A stretch of 53,735 nt of DNA from Bacillus sp. JCM 19034 (GCF_001310635.1 NZ_BAXR01000020.1:1-53735); one strand, 5' to 3'; counted from the first letter of the stretch, positions 37,776 through 47,780 are shown. The notes: generated by a model not told the origin, from the letters alone. Program-made: numbers and translations.

Positions 37776-40153
37776 GTGGAAGACAAAAGAGGAGTTGCTC
37801 GTAAAATGGGGAAAACAAAGCATACAGGACCAATGAACTTAGATAAAAGACCGCAGCCTTCCTTGTGGGCTGGAATCACACCTATGGGGTTAGGAAAGGT
37901 AAAGCCTAAGCATATTCGCGATACAATGAAGTCAGTTTGGGAGAATCGCGACAATGCGAAATATGCTTATCGTATTTTAACTGAAGGAGTATGTGATGGT
38001 TGTGCACTTGGTGTTTCTGGTCTATATGACCAGACGTTAAAAGGACCACACCTTTGTACGACACGTTTAAATGTACTTCGTCTAAATACCGCACCAGCAA
38101 TTGACGATAAATGGTTCGAAGATATTGATCAACTAAGACAGATGGATAGTACACAATTAAGAAAGCTAGGTCGGATTCCGTATCCACTTTCTCGTAAGCC
38201 AGGAGAAAAGCAGTTTAGAAGATTAACATGGGATGAAGCGTTAAACCGAATTGCAGCTAAAATGAAATCAATTGATCCAAAGCAGATAGCGTTTTATTTA
38301 ACAGCACGTGGGATTACAAATGAAGTCTACTATACTGCTGCAAAGGTTGCTAGGTTTCTCGGAACGAATAATATTGATAATGCCTCAAGGATCTGTCATT
38401 CACCAAGTAAGACTGCATTAAAGCGGTCTTTAGGGATTGGTGCTGCTAGTTGCTCCTATAAAGATTGGATCGGAACAGATGTGTTAATTTTTTGGGGAAG
38501 TGTTGCAGCGAATAACCAACCAGTTTCAACGAAATATATGTATGCTGCTAAAAAAGCGGGAACGAAAATTATTATGATAAATCCATACCGTGAGCCAGCA
38601 ATGGAAAAATACTGGATACCGTCGATTGCTGAAAGTGCCTTATTTGGAACGAAAATTGTCGATGATGTCTATCAAGTGAATATTGGTGGTGACATCGCCT
38701 TTATGAACGGTGTGATGAAGCATTGGTTTGAAATGGAGGAGCATTCTAAGGGCTCGGCCATTGATCATTCTTTCGTAGAACATCACACGAACGGTTTTTT
38801 GCAATTAGAGCAGCACGTTTCTTCATACAATTGGGAAGAGCTTGAGCGTTCATCAGGACTCTCTAAAAAGCGAATGCAGGAGTTTGCTCAGCTGTTAGCA
38901 AATAGTAAATCAGGTGTATTCATTTGGAGTATGGGATTAACGCAGCACCGTTTTGCTACCGATAATATTTCTCAAGTTGCCAACTTAGCAATGTTACGTG
39001 GTTTTTAGGGAGAGAACATTGTGGAGTGATGCCGATTCGTGGACATAGTGGTGTACAAGGCTCTGGTGAGATGGGAGCAGATCCATTTGTACTTCCAGGA
39101 GGGGACTTTGACCAGAAAAACAAAGAGAGAATTGAAGCATTATGGAACTTCTCTATTCCCTATTGGCAAGGAGATACGGTTGGTCAATCGTTAGAAAATG
39201 CTCATTTACATGATGATCATGAACGCAAATTGAAACTTTTTTATACGAGTGGTGGCAACTTTTTAGAAACGATGCCGAATCCAGATTTTATGAAGCAATC
39301 ATTGGAAAAGGTTGAGCTTCGAGTCCATCAGGATATTATTTTAAATACATCAACATTAGTTGATGCTAAAGAAGAAGTGATCGTTTTACCTGCTATGACG
39401 CGTTATGAGCAGCAAGGAGGGGGCACTTCGACGAGCACAGAGCGTATGGTTTATTTTAGTCCAGAAATAGAAGGACCTAGAATAGAAGAAGCACGGTCAG
39501 AGTGGGAGATTTATGTAGATTTGGCTAAACGAGTCAAACCTGAACAAAAGAATAAAATTACTTTTGAAACAGCTGCACATATCCGTGCTGAAATTGCCAA
39601 AGCGAATCCTAATTATGAAGGGATTGTGCACCTTTCTAAAAAGGGAGATGTCTTTCAATGGGGAGGAGCTTGGCTTTGTGAAGACGGTGTGTGTCCGACA
39701 GAAGATGGAAAAGGAAAGTTATTTTCAATCGATTTACCGGAAAACAGACGAACAGAAGGCCATTTCTACGTGACGACACGTCGCGGTAAGCAATTCAATT
39801 CGATGATATACAGTGAAACAGATCCGTTTAATAATGGTGAACGGTATGATGTTTTACTAAATGAAGAGGATGCTCGTGATCTTGGTATTGATGAGGGGTG
39901 TCCAGTGGTCGTCTATAATCAATATGGTCAGTTTCAAGGAAAAGCAAAATTTGAAAATGTAGCAAAAGGCAATATTGCTTTATATTGGCCAGAAGGTAAC
40001 GTGATTCTCCCAAAAGGAGTTTATGAAAATGAGGCTAAAATCCCTGAATACAATACAACAGTAATTGTTGAACGAGCTGATCAATTTCATGCAAGGAAAG
40101 ACAAGCGTTATGTGGAAAAGAGAATTGCTGATTTAGAAATGACCGTTGATTAA
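37776..40153 (+). CDS. FdhF/YdeP family molybdopterin oxidoreductase, frameshifted
   Basis: This molybdenum-bis-MGD enzyme of the FdhF/YdeP group (formate dehydrogenase alpha-like) is about 792 residues when repaired. The N-terminal region holds a Cys motif (GVCDGCALG), followed by RRLTWDEALNRIAAK, ICHSPSKTALKRSLG and FWGSVAANNQP. The frame is lost in the T run 39002-39006: one more T joins AMLRGF to LGREHCGVMPIRGHSGVQG, a family signature. The C-terminal dinucleotide-binding domain (YVTTRRGKQFNSM) is intact. GTG at 37776 follows AGAGGA; ATG 37806 is an alternative. No TGA codes for selenocysteine here. It is divergent from fdhD. Confidence 0.9.
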
Positions 40154-40224
40154 AAACGATTGCCGCTTACCTTTTTTGCGAAGTTGTATTAAAATTAAAG
40201 AAAGAATGTGGGGGATGGTCGGTG

Positions 40225-40731
40225 ATGTTAGATAAACAATTAACGAAGGCGTTAAATGATCAAATGAATTATGAGCTTTATGCAGCACATTCTTATGTTG
40301 CGATGGCTGCTTATTGCTCTAGTGAAAGTCTTGATGGATTTGCGAATTTCTTTTTAGTTCAAGCTGAGGAAGAGCGATTTCACGCGATGAAATTTTACAA
40401 CTTTATTAATGCATTAGGAGAACGAGCAACAATTCAAGCGTTGCCGGAGCCAAGAAATTCTTTTTCCTCTGTACAGGATGCGTTTGAACAAGCTCTTGTA
40501 CAAGAGAAGGATGTTACAAAAAAGATTTATCACCTATCAGATTTAGCACTAGACCGTAGGGAACACGCGACAATTTCATTTTTGAAATGGTTTATTGAAG
40601 AGCAGGTAGAAGAAGAAGATATGTTTGATAGCATCATTCAAAAATTAAAGCGCATTGATAATGATAGTAACGCCTTCATCATGTTAGATGAAGAATTTTC
40701 AAAACGCTCATTTACAGCTGAAGCCGAATAA
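40225..40731 (+). CDS. Ferritin
   Basis: This 168-residue bacterial non-haem ferritin (FtnA-like) has ferroxidase ligands visible as Glu in MNYELYAAHSY, Glu and His in EEERFHAMKF, and Glu in the third helix. It forms a 24-mer shell that oxidises and stores iron. The ATG at 40225 lies nine bases after GGGGGA; a GTG one codon earlier is possible. Monocistronic with a strong terminator. Confidence 0.92.
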   Translation: MLDKQLTKALNDQMNYELYAAHSYVAMAAYCSSESLDGFANFFLVQAEEERFHAMKFYNFINALGERATIQALPEPRNSFSSVQDAFEQALVQEKDVTKKIYHLSDLALDRREHATISFLKWFIEEQVEEEDMFDSIIQKLKRIDNDSNAFIMLDEEFSKRSFTAEAE

Positions 40732-40736
40732 CAGAA

Positions 40737-40780
40737 AGAAGAGTAATGAGAACTTACTCAAAGGTCTCATTACTCTTCTT
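40737..40780 (+). terminator. Rho-independent terminator
   Basis: AAGAGTAATGAGA pairs perfectly with TCTCATTACTCTT around a 13-base loop, followed by CTTTG. It ends the ferritin transcript. Confidence 0.88.
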
Positions 40781-40816
40781 TGTATAAAAACGATTAATTT
40801 GGAGGTGAGAATATAG

Positions 40817-41572
40817 TTGTATTATAAAGAAGTTGGAGATGGAAACTCTACACTAATGGTTTTTCTTCATGGTGGTGGAGTTAGTGGTTGGATGTGGGAT
40901 AAACAAATTGAACATTTTCGTTCAATATTCCACTGTTTAGTATTAGATTTGCCTGAACATGGACGAAATCAAAGTGATGTACAATTTACAATAAATAGTG
41001 CGGCCGAAGAAATCATTGAACTCATTAAAGAAAAAGGCCAAGGGAAACGTGTTGTAGTCATTGGTTTCTCGCTAGGTGCTCAAGTTTTAATTGCAATGCT
41101 TAGTAAAAAGCCAAATTTAATTGATTATGCGATGATTAACAGTGCTTTAGTTAAACCAATTCCTTTTGCTAAGCTACTTATAAAATCAATGATGTTTGCA
41201 TTCCCGCTCGTGAAAAATAAAGCATTCTCCAAAATTCAAGCAAAATCAATGTACATAAAAGAAGATTACCAAGATATTTATTATCAGGAGAGTTGTCAAA
41301 TAAAAAAGGATGCGTTTGTTAGAGTAATGAATGAGAACATGTCTTTTAAAATCCCTAATGGTTTTGAGAACTGTAGTAGCAAAATATTAGTTACCGTAGG
41401 AGAAAAAGAGAGAAGCGTCATGAAGGGATCAATGAAAGAAATTGTTGAATGCAATCGTACCTGTAAAAGTCTAATTATTCCTAAAATAGGTCACGGCTTT
41501 CCTTTGGCGAATCCGCAATTATTTAATAAGACGTTGGAAGAGTGGGTTGAAAAAGATGCTGTAAATATATAA
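40817..41572 (+). CDS. Alpha/beta hydrolase
   Basis: This 251-residue alpha/beta hydrolase has the oxyanion loop FLHGGGVSGWMWDKQ, nucleophile Ser in VIGFSLGAQ near residue 84 and catalytic His in KIGHGFPL. The TTG start lies eight bases after GGAGGTGA. Family members include esterases, peptidases and MhpC-like C-C hydrolases; the substrate cannot be predicted. A long perfect hairpin ends the unit. Confidence 0.88.
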   Translation: MYYKEVGDGNSTLMVFLHGGGVSGWMWDKQIEHFRSIFHCLVLDLPEHGRNQSDVQFTINSAAEEIIELIKEKGQGKRVVVIGFSLGAQVLIAMLSKKPNLIDYAMINSALVKPIPFAKLLIKSMMFAFPLVKNKAFSKIQAKSMYIKEDYQDIYYQESCQIKKDAFVRVMNENMSFKIPNGFENCSSKILVTVGEKERSVMKGSMKEIVECNRTCKSLIIPKIGHGFPLANPQLFNKTLEEWVEKDAVNI

Positions 41573-41578
41573 TTTAAG

Positions 41579-41620
41579 AAGCAGCGATAGCTATGTTCAT
41601 GAAAATAGCTATCGCTGCTT
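41579..41620. terminator. Bidirectional terminator
   Basis: AAGCAGCGATAGCTAT pairs perfectly over 16 bp with its complement around a 10-base loop, between the convergent hydrolase and dps genes. Confidence 0.85.
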
Positions 41621-41674
41621 GATACGTTAATTATAGGCTTAATGGACTAGTTGCCATTAAAAATTCACATCACC

Positions 41675-42121
41675 TTAAACAGATTTTCCTAGGAAAGCTT
41701 GGAGCATCCATGCGTGTTTTTCTAAGCTAGAATGAATGGCAAGAAGCATGTCAGCAGTCGTTTCATCATCGGCTTTTTCGGAAATTGCCATTCCCTCACG
41801 TAATTCAGCAATCATAGTCGAAAAGTCTTTTGAAATGGTTTGAACCATCTCTTCGGCTGTTTCATTTGATGTAGCTTCTTCAATCGATGCTTCTTCTAAG
41901 TATTCCTTCATCGTAGCACTTGGCTTGCCACCAATAGCAAGAAGTCGCTCGGCTAACTCATCGATATGAACAGCGGCCTCATTGTATAATCCCTCAAATT
42001 TTTCATGTAATGTAAAAAATTGATGACCTTTTACATACCAATGGTAGTTGTGTAATTTAACGAATAGTACACTCCAGTTGGCAATTTGTTTATTAAGTAC
42101 GTTGTGTAGTGTTTTGTCCAT
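41675..42121 (-). CDS. dps: Dps family DNA-protection / iron-storage protein
   Basis: This 148-residue mini-ferritin has interface ferroxidase ligands His in [10 protein letters not shown], His in [12 protein letters not shown] and Asp/Glu in [14 protein letters not shown]. It forms a 12-mer that oxidises ferrous iron with peroxide and protects DNA. AGGAGTGGG precedes the ATG. A sigma-B-type promoter lies upstream, consistent with general stress control of dps in Bacillus. Confidence 0.94.
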   Translation of the reverse strand: MDKTLHNVLNKQIANWSVLFVKLHNYHWYVKGHQFFTLHEKFEGLYNEAAVHIDELAERLLAIGGKPSATMKEYLEEASIEEATSNETAEEMVQTISKDFSTMIAELREGMAISEKADDETTADMLLAIHSSLEKHAWMLQAFLGKSV

Positions 42122-42164
42122 TTGTACCCACTCCTAATTTGATTATCTTTTCTACATTTTACTA

Positions 42165-42190
42165 ATACCCATCTTTCTGCAGAACTAAAC
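42165..42190 (-). promoter_or_regulatory. Sigma-B-type promoter of dps
   Basis: On the minus strand GTTTAG (42190-42185), a 14-base spacer and GGGTAT (42170-42165) match the sigma-B consensus GTTTAA-N12-15-GGGTAT with one change. The start of dps is about 44 bases downstream. Confidence 0.75.
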
Positions 42191-42213
42191 ACTTTTTTTT
42201 AAAAGACTGATCG

Positions 42214-42906
42214 TTACCATTTTTCAACTACACCATTGATATGAATAATTTGCTTTGAACTTACTCCGCCATGAATATGGGTAAACATCTCTGCAGCAGC
42301 TTGAATTAACTGTTTCGCCTCTGCCAACTCCATTGATGGACGAAGGTAAAAAATATGTAAGGCACTAGTAGTGTTCTCCGTTACCTTTGCTTGATTTGAG
42401 TCCACGATGGGACTACCAAAGGGCCCTTTCTTGTCTGCACTAATCAATTTTCCTTTGAGTTGATTGATTCGACCATTAATTCCATTATATTCTTCTCCAC
42501 TTTGACCTAAACGTATGGTAATATCATTGTCGATCATTGAGAGGTCATAAATCCCAATTGGAATTTCGTATTGCAAGGAAAAGAACGTATTTAAATCAAC
42601 AGCTGAGTGAATAAAAGGTAAGAAGTTCCCCTTTTTGATACGCCGTAATAGTGCTTCATTGGACGGCCGATAACGATTCGGATCAATATGGAGTGCTTTA
42701 AAGGCACGACGCCATTCAGCAACACCAACGACATCTGCTATCGGTTTTGTAGCGAATTCAACTTGCAATGTTTCTTGGAAAAATTGTAATCTTCCTTTTA
42801 ACATTTGTGGAGAGTCAGCAATTTCGATATGATGATATTGAATAATCCCCATTTTTAAGTTAGGTATAATCGTTTGCAAGGATGGGTCTATCTTTATTGA
42901 AACCAT
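42214..42906 (-). CDS. B3/B4 domain protein
   Basis: This 230-residue free-standing B3/B4 domain protein is related to the editing-like domain of phenylalanyl-tRNA synthetase beta subunits: AEWRRAFKALHIDPNRYRPSN, then HSAVDLNTFFSLQYEIPIG and KGPFGSPIVDS. Such stand-alone proteins may edit or bind amino-acyl compounds, but the function is unproven. AAGGAGG precedes the ATG. Divergent from queG. Confidence 0.88.
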   Translation of the reverse strand: MVSIKIDPSLQTIIPNLKMGIIQYHHIEIADSPQMLKGRLQFFQETLQVEFATKPIADVVGVAEWRRAFKALHIDPNRYRPSNEALLRRIKKGNFLPFIHSAVDLNTFFSLQYEIPIGIYDLSMIDNDITIRLGQSGEEYNGINGRINQLKGKLISADKKGPFGSPIVDSNQAKVTENTTSALHIFYLRPSMELAEAKQLIQAAAEMFTHIHGGVSSKQIIHINGVVEKW

Positions 42907-43057
42907 AATTGCCTCCTTCTTATGAAATTAGAATATAAATTGGCACAACCGAAAATCAGATGAGAATTAAAAATATCAAGTGAGACATTGGTTGTTCCAC
43001 GAAGTTTTCTTATTGTAACATAAATGTAAAAAAAGTTAGAGAAAAGGTGGGTTGAAC

Positions 43058-44199
43058 ATGACACTCGCCCAACTAAAAAAAGATATAATTGCATATAGTA
43101 AATCAATCGGGATTGATAAAATTGGGTTTGCTTCTGCCGATCCTTTTTTACAATTAAAAGACCGTCTGCTTACACAGCAGCAATTAGGCTATCAATCTGG
43201 TTTTGAAGAATCAGATATCGATAAACGAGTTACACCAGAACTTCTGTTACCAAAAGCAAGAACGATTATTTCGATTGCGTTAGCTTACCCATCTAAAATG
43301 AAAAATCCACCGAGAAATACGAAAGAAGAACGGAGAGGGATTTTTGCCGAGCCTCTTGGGGGACAGATTATCATGATATTCTTAGAGAGCGATTGCAAAG
43401 ATTAGAGGATTATATAAAAGAAAAGGCACCAGAGGCAAAAACGGTTTCAATGGTTGATACAGGAGAGTTATCGGATCGTGCAGTTGCAGAACGGGCAGGG
43501 ATAGGATGGAGTGGGAAAAATTGTGCTATTATTACTCCGGAATTTGGAAGCTATGTATACTTAGGAGATTTAATTACGACTTTAATGCTTGAACCCGATA
43601 CCCCACTTACGGAGCAATGTGGTTCGTGTACAAAGTGTATAGATGCTTGTCCGACAGGAGCGTTAGTACAAGGTGGACAGCTAAATTCACAAAAGTGTAT
43701 TGCATATTTAACGCAAACAAAAGACTTTTTGCCAGAACAATACCGAAAAAAGATTGGAAATAGGCTTTATGGGTGTGATACCTGTCAACAAGTTTGCCCG
43801 AAGAATAAAGGAATAGACGCTCATATCCATCCTGAAATGGAGCCTGATCCAGAAATAGCAAAGCCAAAGTTGATACCATTATTAACAATGAGTAATCGAA
43901 ATTTCAAAGAAAAATTTGGTCATGTTTCAGGTTCATGGAGGGGAAAGAAACCGATCCAACGCAATGCCATTATTGCATTAGCTCACTTCAAAGATAAAAA
44001 AGCATTGCCCGTTTTACAGGAGCTTGCCCAAAAAGACCCTAGACCTGTTATAAGAGGGACGGCTGCTTGGGCAATTGGCGTAATTGGGAGTAAACATGAG
44101 TTAGAGATATTAAATCGACTTAAAAATAATGAAGAAGATGAGAAAGTTCAAGAAGAAATCGATAGAGGCTTAAAAATCATTGAAAATAAGCCATTTTAA
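43058..44199 (+). CDS. queG: Epoxyqueuosine reductase QueG, frameshifted
   Basis: This cobalamin- and [4Fe-4S]-dependent enzyme makes the last step of queuosine synthesis in tRNA anticodons; about 380 residues when repaired. Cluster motifs CGSCTKCIDACPTGAL and CDTCQQVCPKN are present, as are GRSG-type GWSGKN and C-terminal HEAT-like repeats. The frame is lost at the CC of 43347-43348: one more C gives RASWGTDYHDILRERL and continues. The ATG at 43058 follows AAGGTGGG; the upstream TTG at 43052 is less likely. Confidence 0.92.
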
Positions 44200-44267
44200 T
44201 CATGCATCATGCATCTTAATAAGGTAATCTATGAATAAGATGGACAATAGGAAGGAAGGGTCGATAG

Positions 44268-44799
44268 ATGTCAAATCAATCTACACATTACGTTGATGAG
44301 ATGAATAGCCCGCTTGGCCCACTAACGTTAGTAGCATCTGAAAAAGGACTCTGTCATCTTTATTATGGCGAGATGTCCTCATGTCAAGCAAGCTTAAAGG
44401 TGTGGCTGAAAAAGCAAGGTCGCTGTGGTAATATCGTTCACTGTACTGAAACTCTTCGTCCGTATTGTACTCAATTAGAAGAATATTTTAAAGGGGAAAG
44501 GATCGCATTTGATCTCCCATTAGATTTATGTGGAACACCATTCCAAAAGAAGGTTTGGGAAGCCTTAATGCAAATTGGTTATGGCAAAACAGTTTCTTAT
44601 AAGGAAATTGCAGAACGAATTGGAGCACCTCGTGCCGTTCGAGCAATTGGTGGTGCGAATAATCAAAATCCAGTGCCAATTATCATCATGTCATCGCGTT
44701 ATCGGCAGTAATGGGAATATGGTCGGTTATGGCGGTGGACTAGAGAAAAAGGAGCAGCTCCTCTATTTAGAAGGGGCTATTGAAAAGATCTCTTCATAA
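44268..44799 (+). CDS. ogt: Methylated-DNA-protein cysteine methyltransferase, frameshifted
   Basis: This suicide DNA repair enzyme removes alkyl groups from O6 of guanine; about 177 residues. The DNA-binding helix is TVSYKEIAERIGAPRAVRAIGGANNQNP (shown here in part: SYKEIAERIGAPRAVRAIGG), and the active-site Cys is in CHRVIGSNG. The frame breaks near 44688 just before the Cys, where the family has PIIIPCHR; two bases of the Pro codon seem missing, or one base is extra. The rest, GYGGGLEKKEQLLYLEG, is intact. AGGAAGGG precedes the ATG. Confidence 0.88.
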
Positions 44800-44809
44800 T
44801 ATTCATGAT

Positions 44810-44844
44810 AAGCACTAAAGGGATATCCCTTTAGTGCTTTCTTA
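44810..44844 (+). terminator. Rho-independent terminator
   Basis: AAGCACTAAAGGG pairs with CCCTTTAGTGCTT around ATAT, followed by TTCTT. Confidence 0.9.
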
Positions 44845-44970
44845 TGCTTCTAGCAAAGTTTTTGTCTCCGCCTCTTTTACATTTCATCTAATAAATGATT
44901 CCACTTAAATATTTCATTTTTTTAATGTAACGCAGATTAAGTGCATACGGTTATAGAAAGGGGTGGGACT

Positions 44971-45854
44971 ATGACAAATAACGTTATTCATCATTTACAC
45001 GATTATATTGAGGAACGTTGTCGCTCATTTGTAACGGGACATGAGCTTAGAGAGAAGCAGATTGACCGAGCAATACAAATGCATCTACAGCGTGGGGCTA
45101 CGATAGTTCGTTCATTTGTTGAAGGCGATGTGATACGTTCAACGACTTTTGATCAGCAAGTTGTGGTTGACTATGTACAGCATGAGGAATATTTGATTAA
45201 AGTGAAGGATGGGTGCTATTTAGAGGAGAAGGAAAGTGAACGGAGAGCCAAATTCCAGCATGAAAGGTTACTTTCAGATCAAGAAATAAGTATGGAGGGC
45301 AGGATCGAGGAATTTATTGAATTTAAAGGGGAAGAATTATCAGATGAAAAAGAACAAGCAGCCCCTTATCGAGCTACGTATGATCGGAGAAAGGCTGTTC
45401 AATATGCTGAAAGATGGTGGAATGATTACAATCCTCAATATCAAAAATTTGAAAACAACTGTACGAACTTTATTTCACAATGTTTGCGAGCAGGAGGTGC
45501 AGAAATGCACGGTTTTTCTAATCGATCCAAAGGCTGGTGGTATAGTGGTAATAACTGGAGTTATAGTTGGTCGGTTGCGAACGCCTTACGTTGGTATTTG
45601 AGTGGAGCAAAACAGGTCTAAGAGGAGAAGAAAGAGAGAGGGCTGATTTATTAGAACCAGGTGATGTTATCTTTTATGATTTTAACGGAGATGGAAGATG
45701 GCAGCATTCCACGATTGTCGTTGCGAAGGATGCCAATGGTGAGCCATTAGTGAATGCACAAACAACCAATAGCCGGATGCGTTATTGGAAGTATGAGGAT
45801 TCAACTGCATGGACATCGCAAATACAGTATAAATTTTTTCATATTCTTATTTAA
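44971..45854 (+). CDS. Amidase-domain (cell-wall hydrolase-like) protein, frameshifted
   Basis: About 294 residues when repaired. The C-terminal putative amidase domain (Amidase_6) starts near residue 140: [19 protein letters not shown], then the catalytic Cys in [15 protein letters not shown] and His in [13 protein letters not shown]. The N-terminal 130 residues are a helical, charged region without a signal peptide. One A is missing in the A run 45609-45612; restoring it joins WYLSGAK to [14 protein letters not shown]. The ATG at 44971 follows GGGGTGGG. The gene probably acts on the cell wall, though export is unclear. Confidence 0.85.
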
Positions 45855-46060
45855 TGTTGAGAGGGGGATTAAATAGTGAAAAGCTATTGATTCCTCTTTT
45901 TACATATAGAGTTGTATGAATAGGGTTACACTACAATCTTTATAGACGGTGTACATATGCACGTAACTATTTCTGAATTATTTTTTAAACGCATTGCTGA
46001 TCTTATGATATAATTAATTTCGTTTACAATATTATGATTAGAAAGAGTGAGGTGAAGCGC

Positions 46061-46534
46061 GTGGGGCTTCATATTGTGTTGTATCAACCTGAGATTCCAG
46101 CAAACACTGGCAATATTGCTCGAACGTGTGCAGGGACGAATACGACGTTGCATTTAATCAGACCATTAGGCTTTTCAACTGATGATAAAATGTTAAAGCG
46201 TGCTGGCTGTGATTATTGGCCAAGTGTAACAATTCGTTATTATGACTCATTGGACGAGCTATTTGCTCGGTATCCAGAAGGTGAGTTTTATTTTATTGAA
46301 ACAGTTGGAAAGAGAAATTATAGTGAATTTGACTATTCAAATATAGAAAAGGATCACTTCTTTGTCTTTGGTCGAGAAACAACGGGGATCCCAAAAGAAA
46401 TTATTGAACGAAATGTTGATCGCTGTTTTCGAATTCCACAGACAGAGCATATTCGTTCATTGAATTTATCGAATACAGCTGCAATCGTCATTTATGAGGC
46501 GATTCGTCAACAAGGATTTTTGAATTTAACATAA
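46061..46534 (+). CDS. trmL: tRNA (cytidine(34)-2'-O)-methyltransferase TrmL
   Basis: This 157-residue SPOUT methyltransferase modifies the wobble base of leucine tRNAs. LHIVLYQPEIPANTGNIARTC, the trefoil-knot FVFGRETTGIPKEI and IPQTEHIRSLNLSNTAAI are diagnostic (CspR in Bacillus). The GTG at 46061 follows GAGGTGA and gives the usual start MGLHIVLY; the ATG at 46034 lacks a ribosome site. Monocistronic. Confidence 0.95.
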   Translation: MGLHIVLYQPEIPANTGNIARTCAGTNTTLHLIRPLGFSTDDKMLKRAGCDYWPSVTIRYYDSLDELFARYPEGEFYFIETVGKRNYSEFDYSNIEKDHFFVFGRETTGIPKEIIERNVDRCFRIPQTEHIRSLNLSNTAAIVIYEAIRQQGFLNLT

Positions 46535-46538
46535 AGGC

Positions 46539-46580
46539 AAAAAAATCGACCAGCTCTAATGCGAGTCTGATCGATTTTTT
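46539..46580. terminator. Bidirectional terminator
   Basis: AAAAAATCGA pairs with TCGATTTTTT and inner CAG/CTG and CTC/GAG pairs extend the stem. It serves trmL and the convergent small membrane gene. Confidence 0.88.
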
Positions 46581-46586
46581 CATGTG

Positions 46587-46676
46587 TTAGTTTTTGTGAG
46601 GGTTTCCTTCATAGCCTGCTGTAAACAGTGCAACAAAGAATACTACACATACTCCAAGGATAAGGATCGTTCCCAT
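46587..46676 (-). CDS. 29-residue membrane protein
   Basis: A short frame on the minus strand has an ideal ribosome site (AAGGAGG, 9 bases before the ATG at 46676). It encodes one hydrophobic helix, GTILILGVCVVFFVALFTAG, with a short charged tail YEGNPHKN. It ends against a bidirectional terminator. Size, helix and ribosome site make it a likely real microprotein, of unknown function. An upstream ATG in the other frame gives no plausible product. Confidence 0.7.
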   Translation of the reverse strand: MGTILILGVCVVFFVALFTAGYEGNPHKN

Positions 46677-46803
46677 ATATCATAGCCTCCTTGCGACATG
46701 ATCTTATTTATTATAAATCAACTTGGCCTAGAATGAAATATGAGAAAGACAAATTCACAATCATTACATACTTATTATAATAATTAGAAATGGAGAAGCG
46801 TTT

Positions 46804-47361
46804 ATGACAAATCGTTATATTACAAGTCATTTCCCATTAATTTCAATTGTACTTTTTAGTTTATCATTGGCGATTTATGTTCAAGGGTTAATTTTAGATG
46901 CACTAGTAGATATGGGGATTTTCAGCGGGATGTTGGAATTTATCTCAGAGAATGGCATTAAATTGACATTATTATTTTTGTTACTATTATGTTTCTTTAT
47001 GATTTTCTCAGCCCTAAAATTAATTGCTGATACGACCATAGAATTATCGATGCTCTTTTTCTCCAAGGATGAGGAAGGGACAGAGTTATCGAAAGCGAGA
47101 GCTGGTTCATGGATATTCCTTGTTGCAAGTATTGCCTCATTACTTGTTGCTAATTATATTTTAATCATCGTTGCACTTATTTTACTAGCTAATTTTGTTT
47201 ATTTTGTCTATTTAATTTATAAAGTAAGTGATGCTTTGTCGTTCTCAGGTCTAGTCGGTTTTATATTCTTTCAGGTTTTCTTTTGGGGTGCATTCGTTAT
47301 TTCCATTGGTTATGCCCTAATTCGCCTTTATAATAGTTTTATGGCGAGTTTACCAATTTAA
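46804..47361 (+). CDS. YufK-like (DUF5366) membrane protein
   Basis: This 185-residue protein has about five hydrophobic helices (near residues 8-28, 50-72, 100-120, 118-140 and 150-175). Length and pattern agree with the B. subtilis YufK/DUF5366 family as I remember it, but no motif proves this. GGAGAAG lies upstream of the ATG, and a terminator follows. Function unknown. Confidence 0.75.
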   Translation: MTNRYITSHFPLISIVLFSLSLAIYVQGLILDALVDMGIFSGMLEFISENGIKLTLLFLLLLCFFMIFSALKLIADTTIELSMLFFSKDEEGTELSKARAGSWIFLVASIASLLVANYILIIVALILLANFVYFVYLIYKVSDALSFSGLVGFIFFQVFFWGAFVISIGYALIRLYNSFMASLPI

Positions 47362-47378
47362 AAGATTTAGACAAAAGT

Positions 47379-47418
47379 GGATTCGGTTATCATTGTGGAT
47401 GACCGGATCTATTTTTTG
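47379..47418 (+). terminator. Rho-independent terminator
   Basis: GATTCGGTTATC pairs with GATGACCGGATC (two G-T pairs), followed by TATTTTTTG. Confidence 0.85.
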
Positions 47419-47511
47419 TTTAAAAAATCATTTCAGGCCATTTCCTACGTTTGTATTACCATTTTAATAAACCATTACTTTCGTTACATACGTTATTCAA
47501 AGTGATGACGT

Positions 47512-47727
47512 ACATTTTTAGTAGTAACAGGAAAACCAGAAGGCAAACCGTAGGAAAAACCAGAAGATAAAACGGAAGAAAAGCTAGACGAAGAACAAAT
47601 GGAAAAGGGAGATAAGCCCCTTCCAGATACTGCTAATAATCAATATCAGTGGTTGATTTTCGGAATGCTACTTCTTGTCATCGGTAGTTTGAAGATGGTT
47701 TGGAAAAGGTCTAGAATTAAACAATAG
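47512..47727 (+). pseudogene. Remnant of an LPDTA sortase substrate
   Basis: The gap 47419-47864 holds the decayed 3' end of a cell-wall surface protein. The frame reads TGKPEGKP, TAG (47551-47553), EKPEDKTEEKLDEEQMEKGD, then KPLPDTANNQ, a hydrophobic helix WLIFGMLLLVIGSLKMVW and a basic tail KRSRIKQ. This is the cell-wall sorting signal LPxTA, helix and positive tail, the substrate type of class D sortase. No start, signal peptide or upstream domain is present, and the in-frame TAG replaces a Glu or Lys codon in the Pro-Glu-Lys repeat. The remnant is real; its origin is unknown. Confidence 0.8.
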
Positions 47728-47780
47728 AGGATTCTTGCTTTACAAATGTAATAGACAAATCAGTACAGGAAAAGATAAAT

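Noticed and set aside
39002..39006. Phase-variable homopolymer switch
   Set aside because: The run is only five T, too short for typical slippage, and the same pattern hits many unrelated housekeeping genes.
37776..40153. Selenocysteine formate dehydrogenase
   Set aside because: The break is a TAG after a T run, not a TGA at the active site, and one added T restores the family signature GREHCGVMPIRGHSG.
43052..44199. Two adjacent QueG-like genes
   Set aside because: The halves match consecutive parts of one family and overlap at a CC run; one base joins them.
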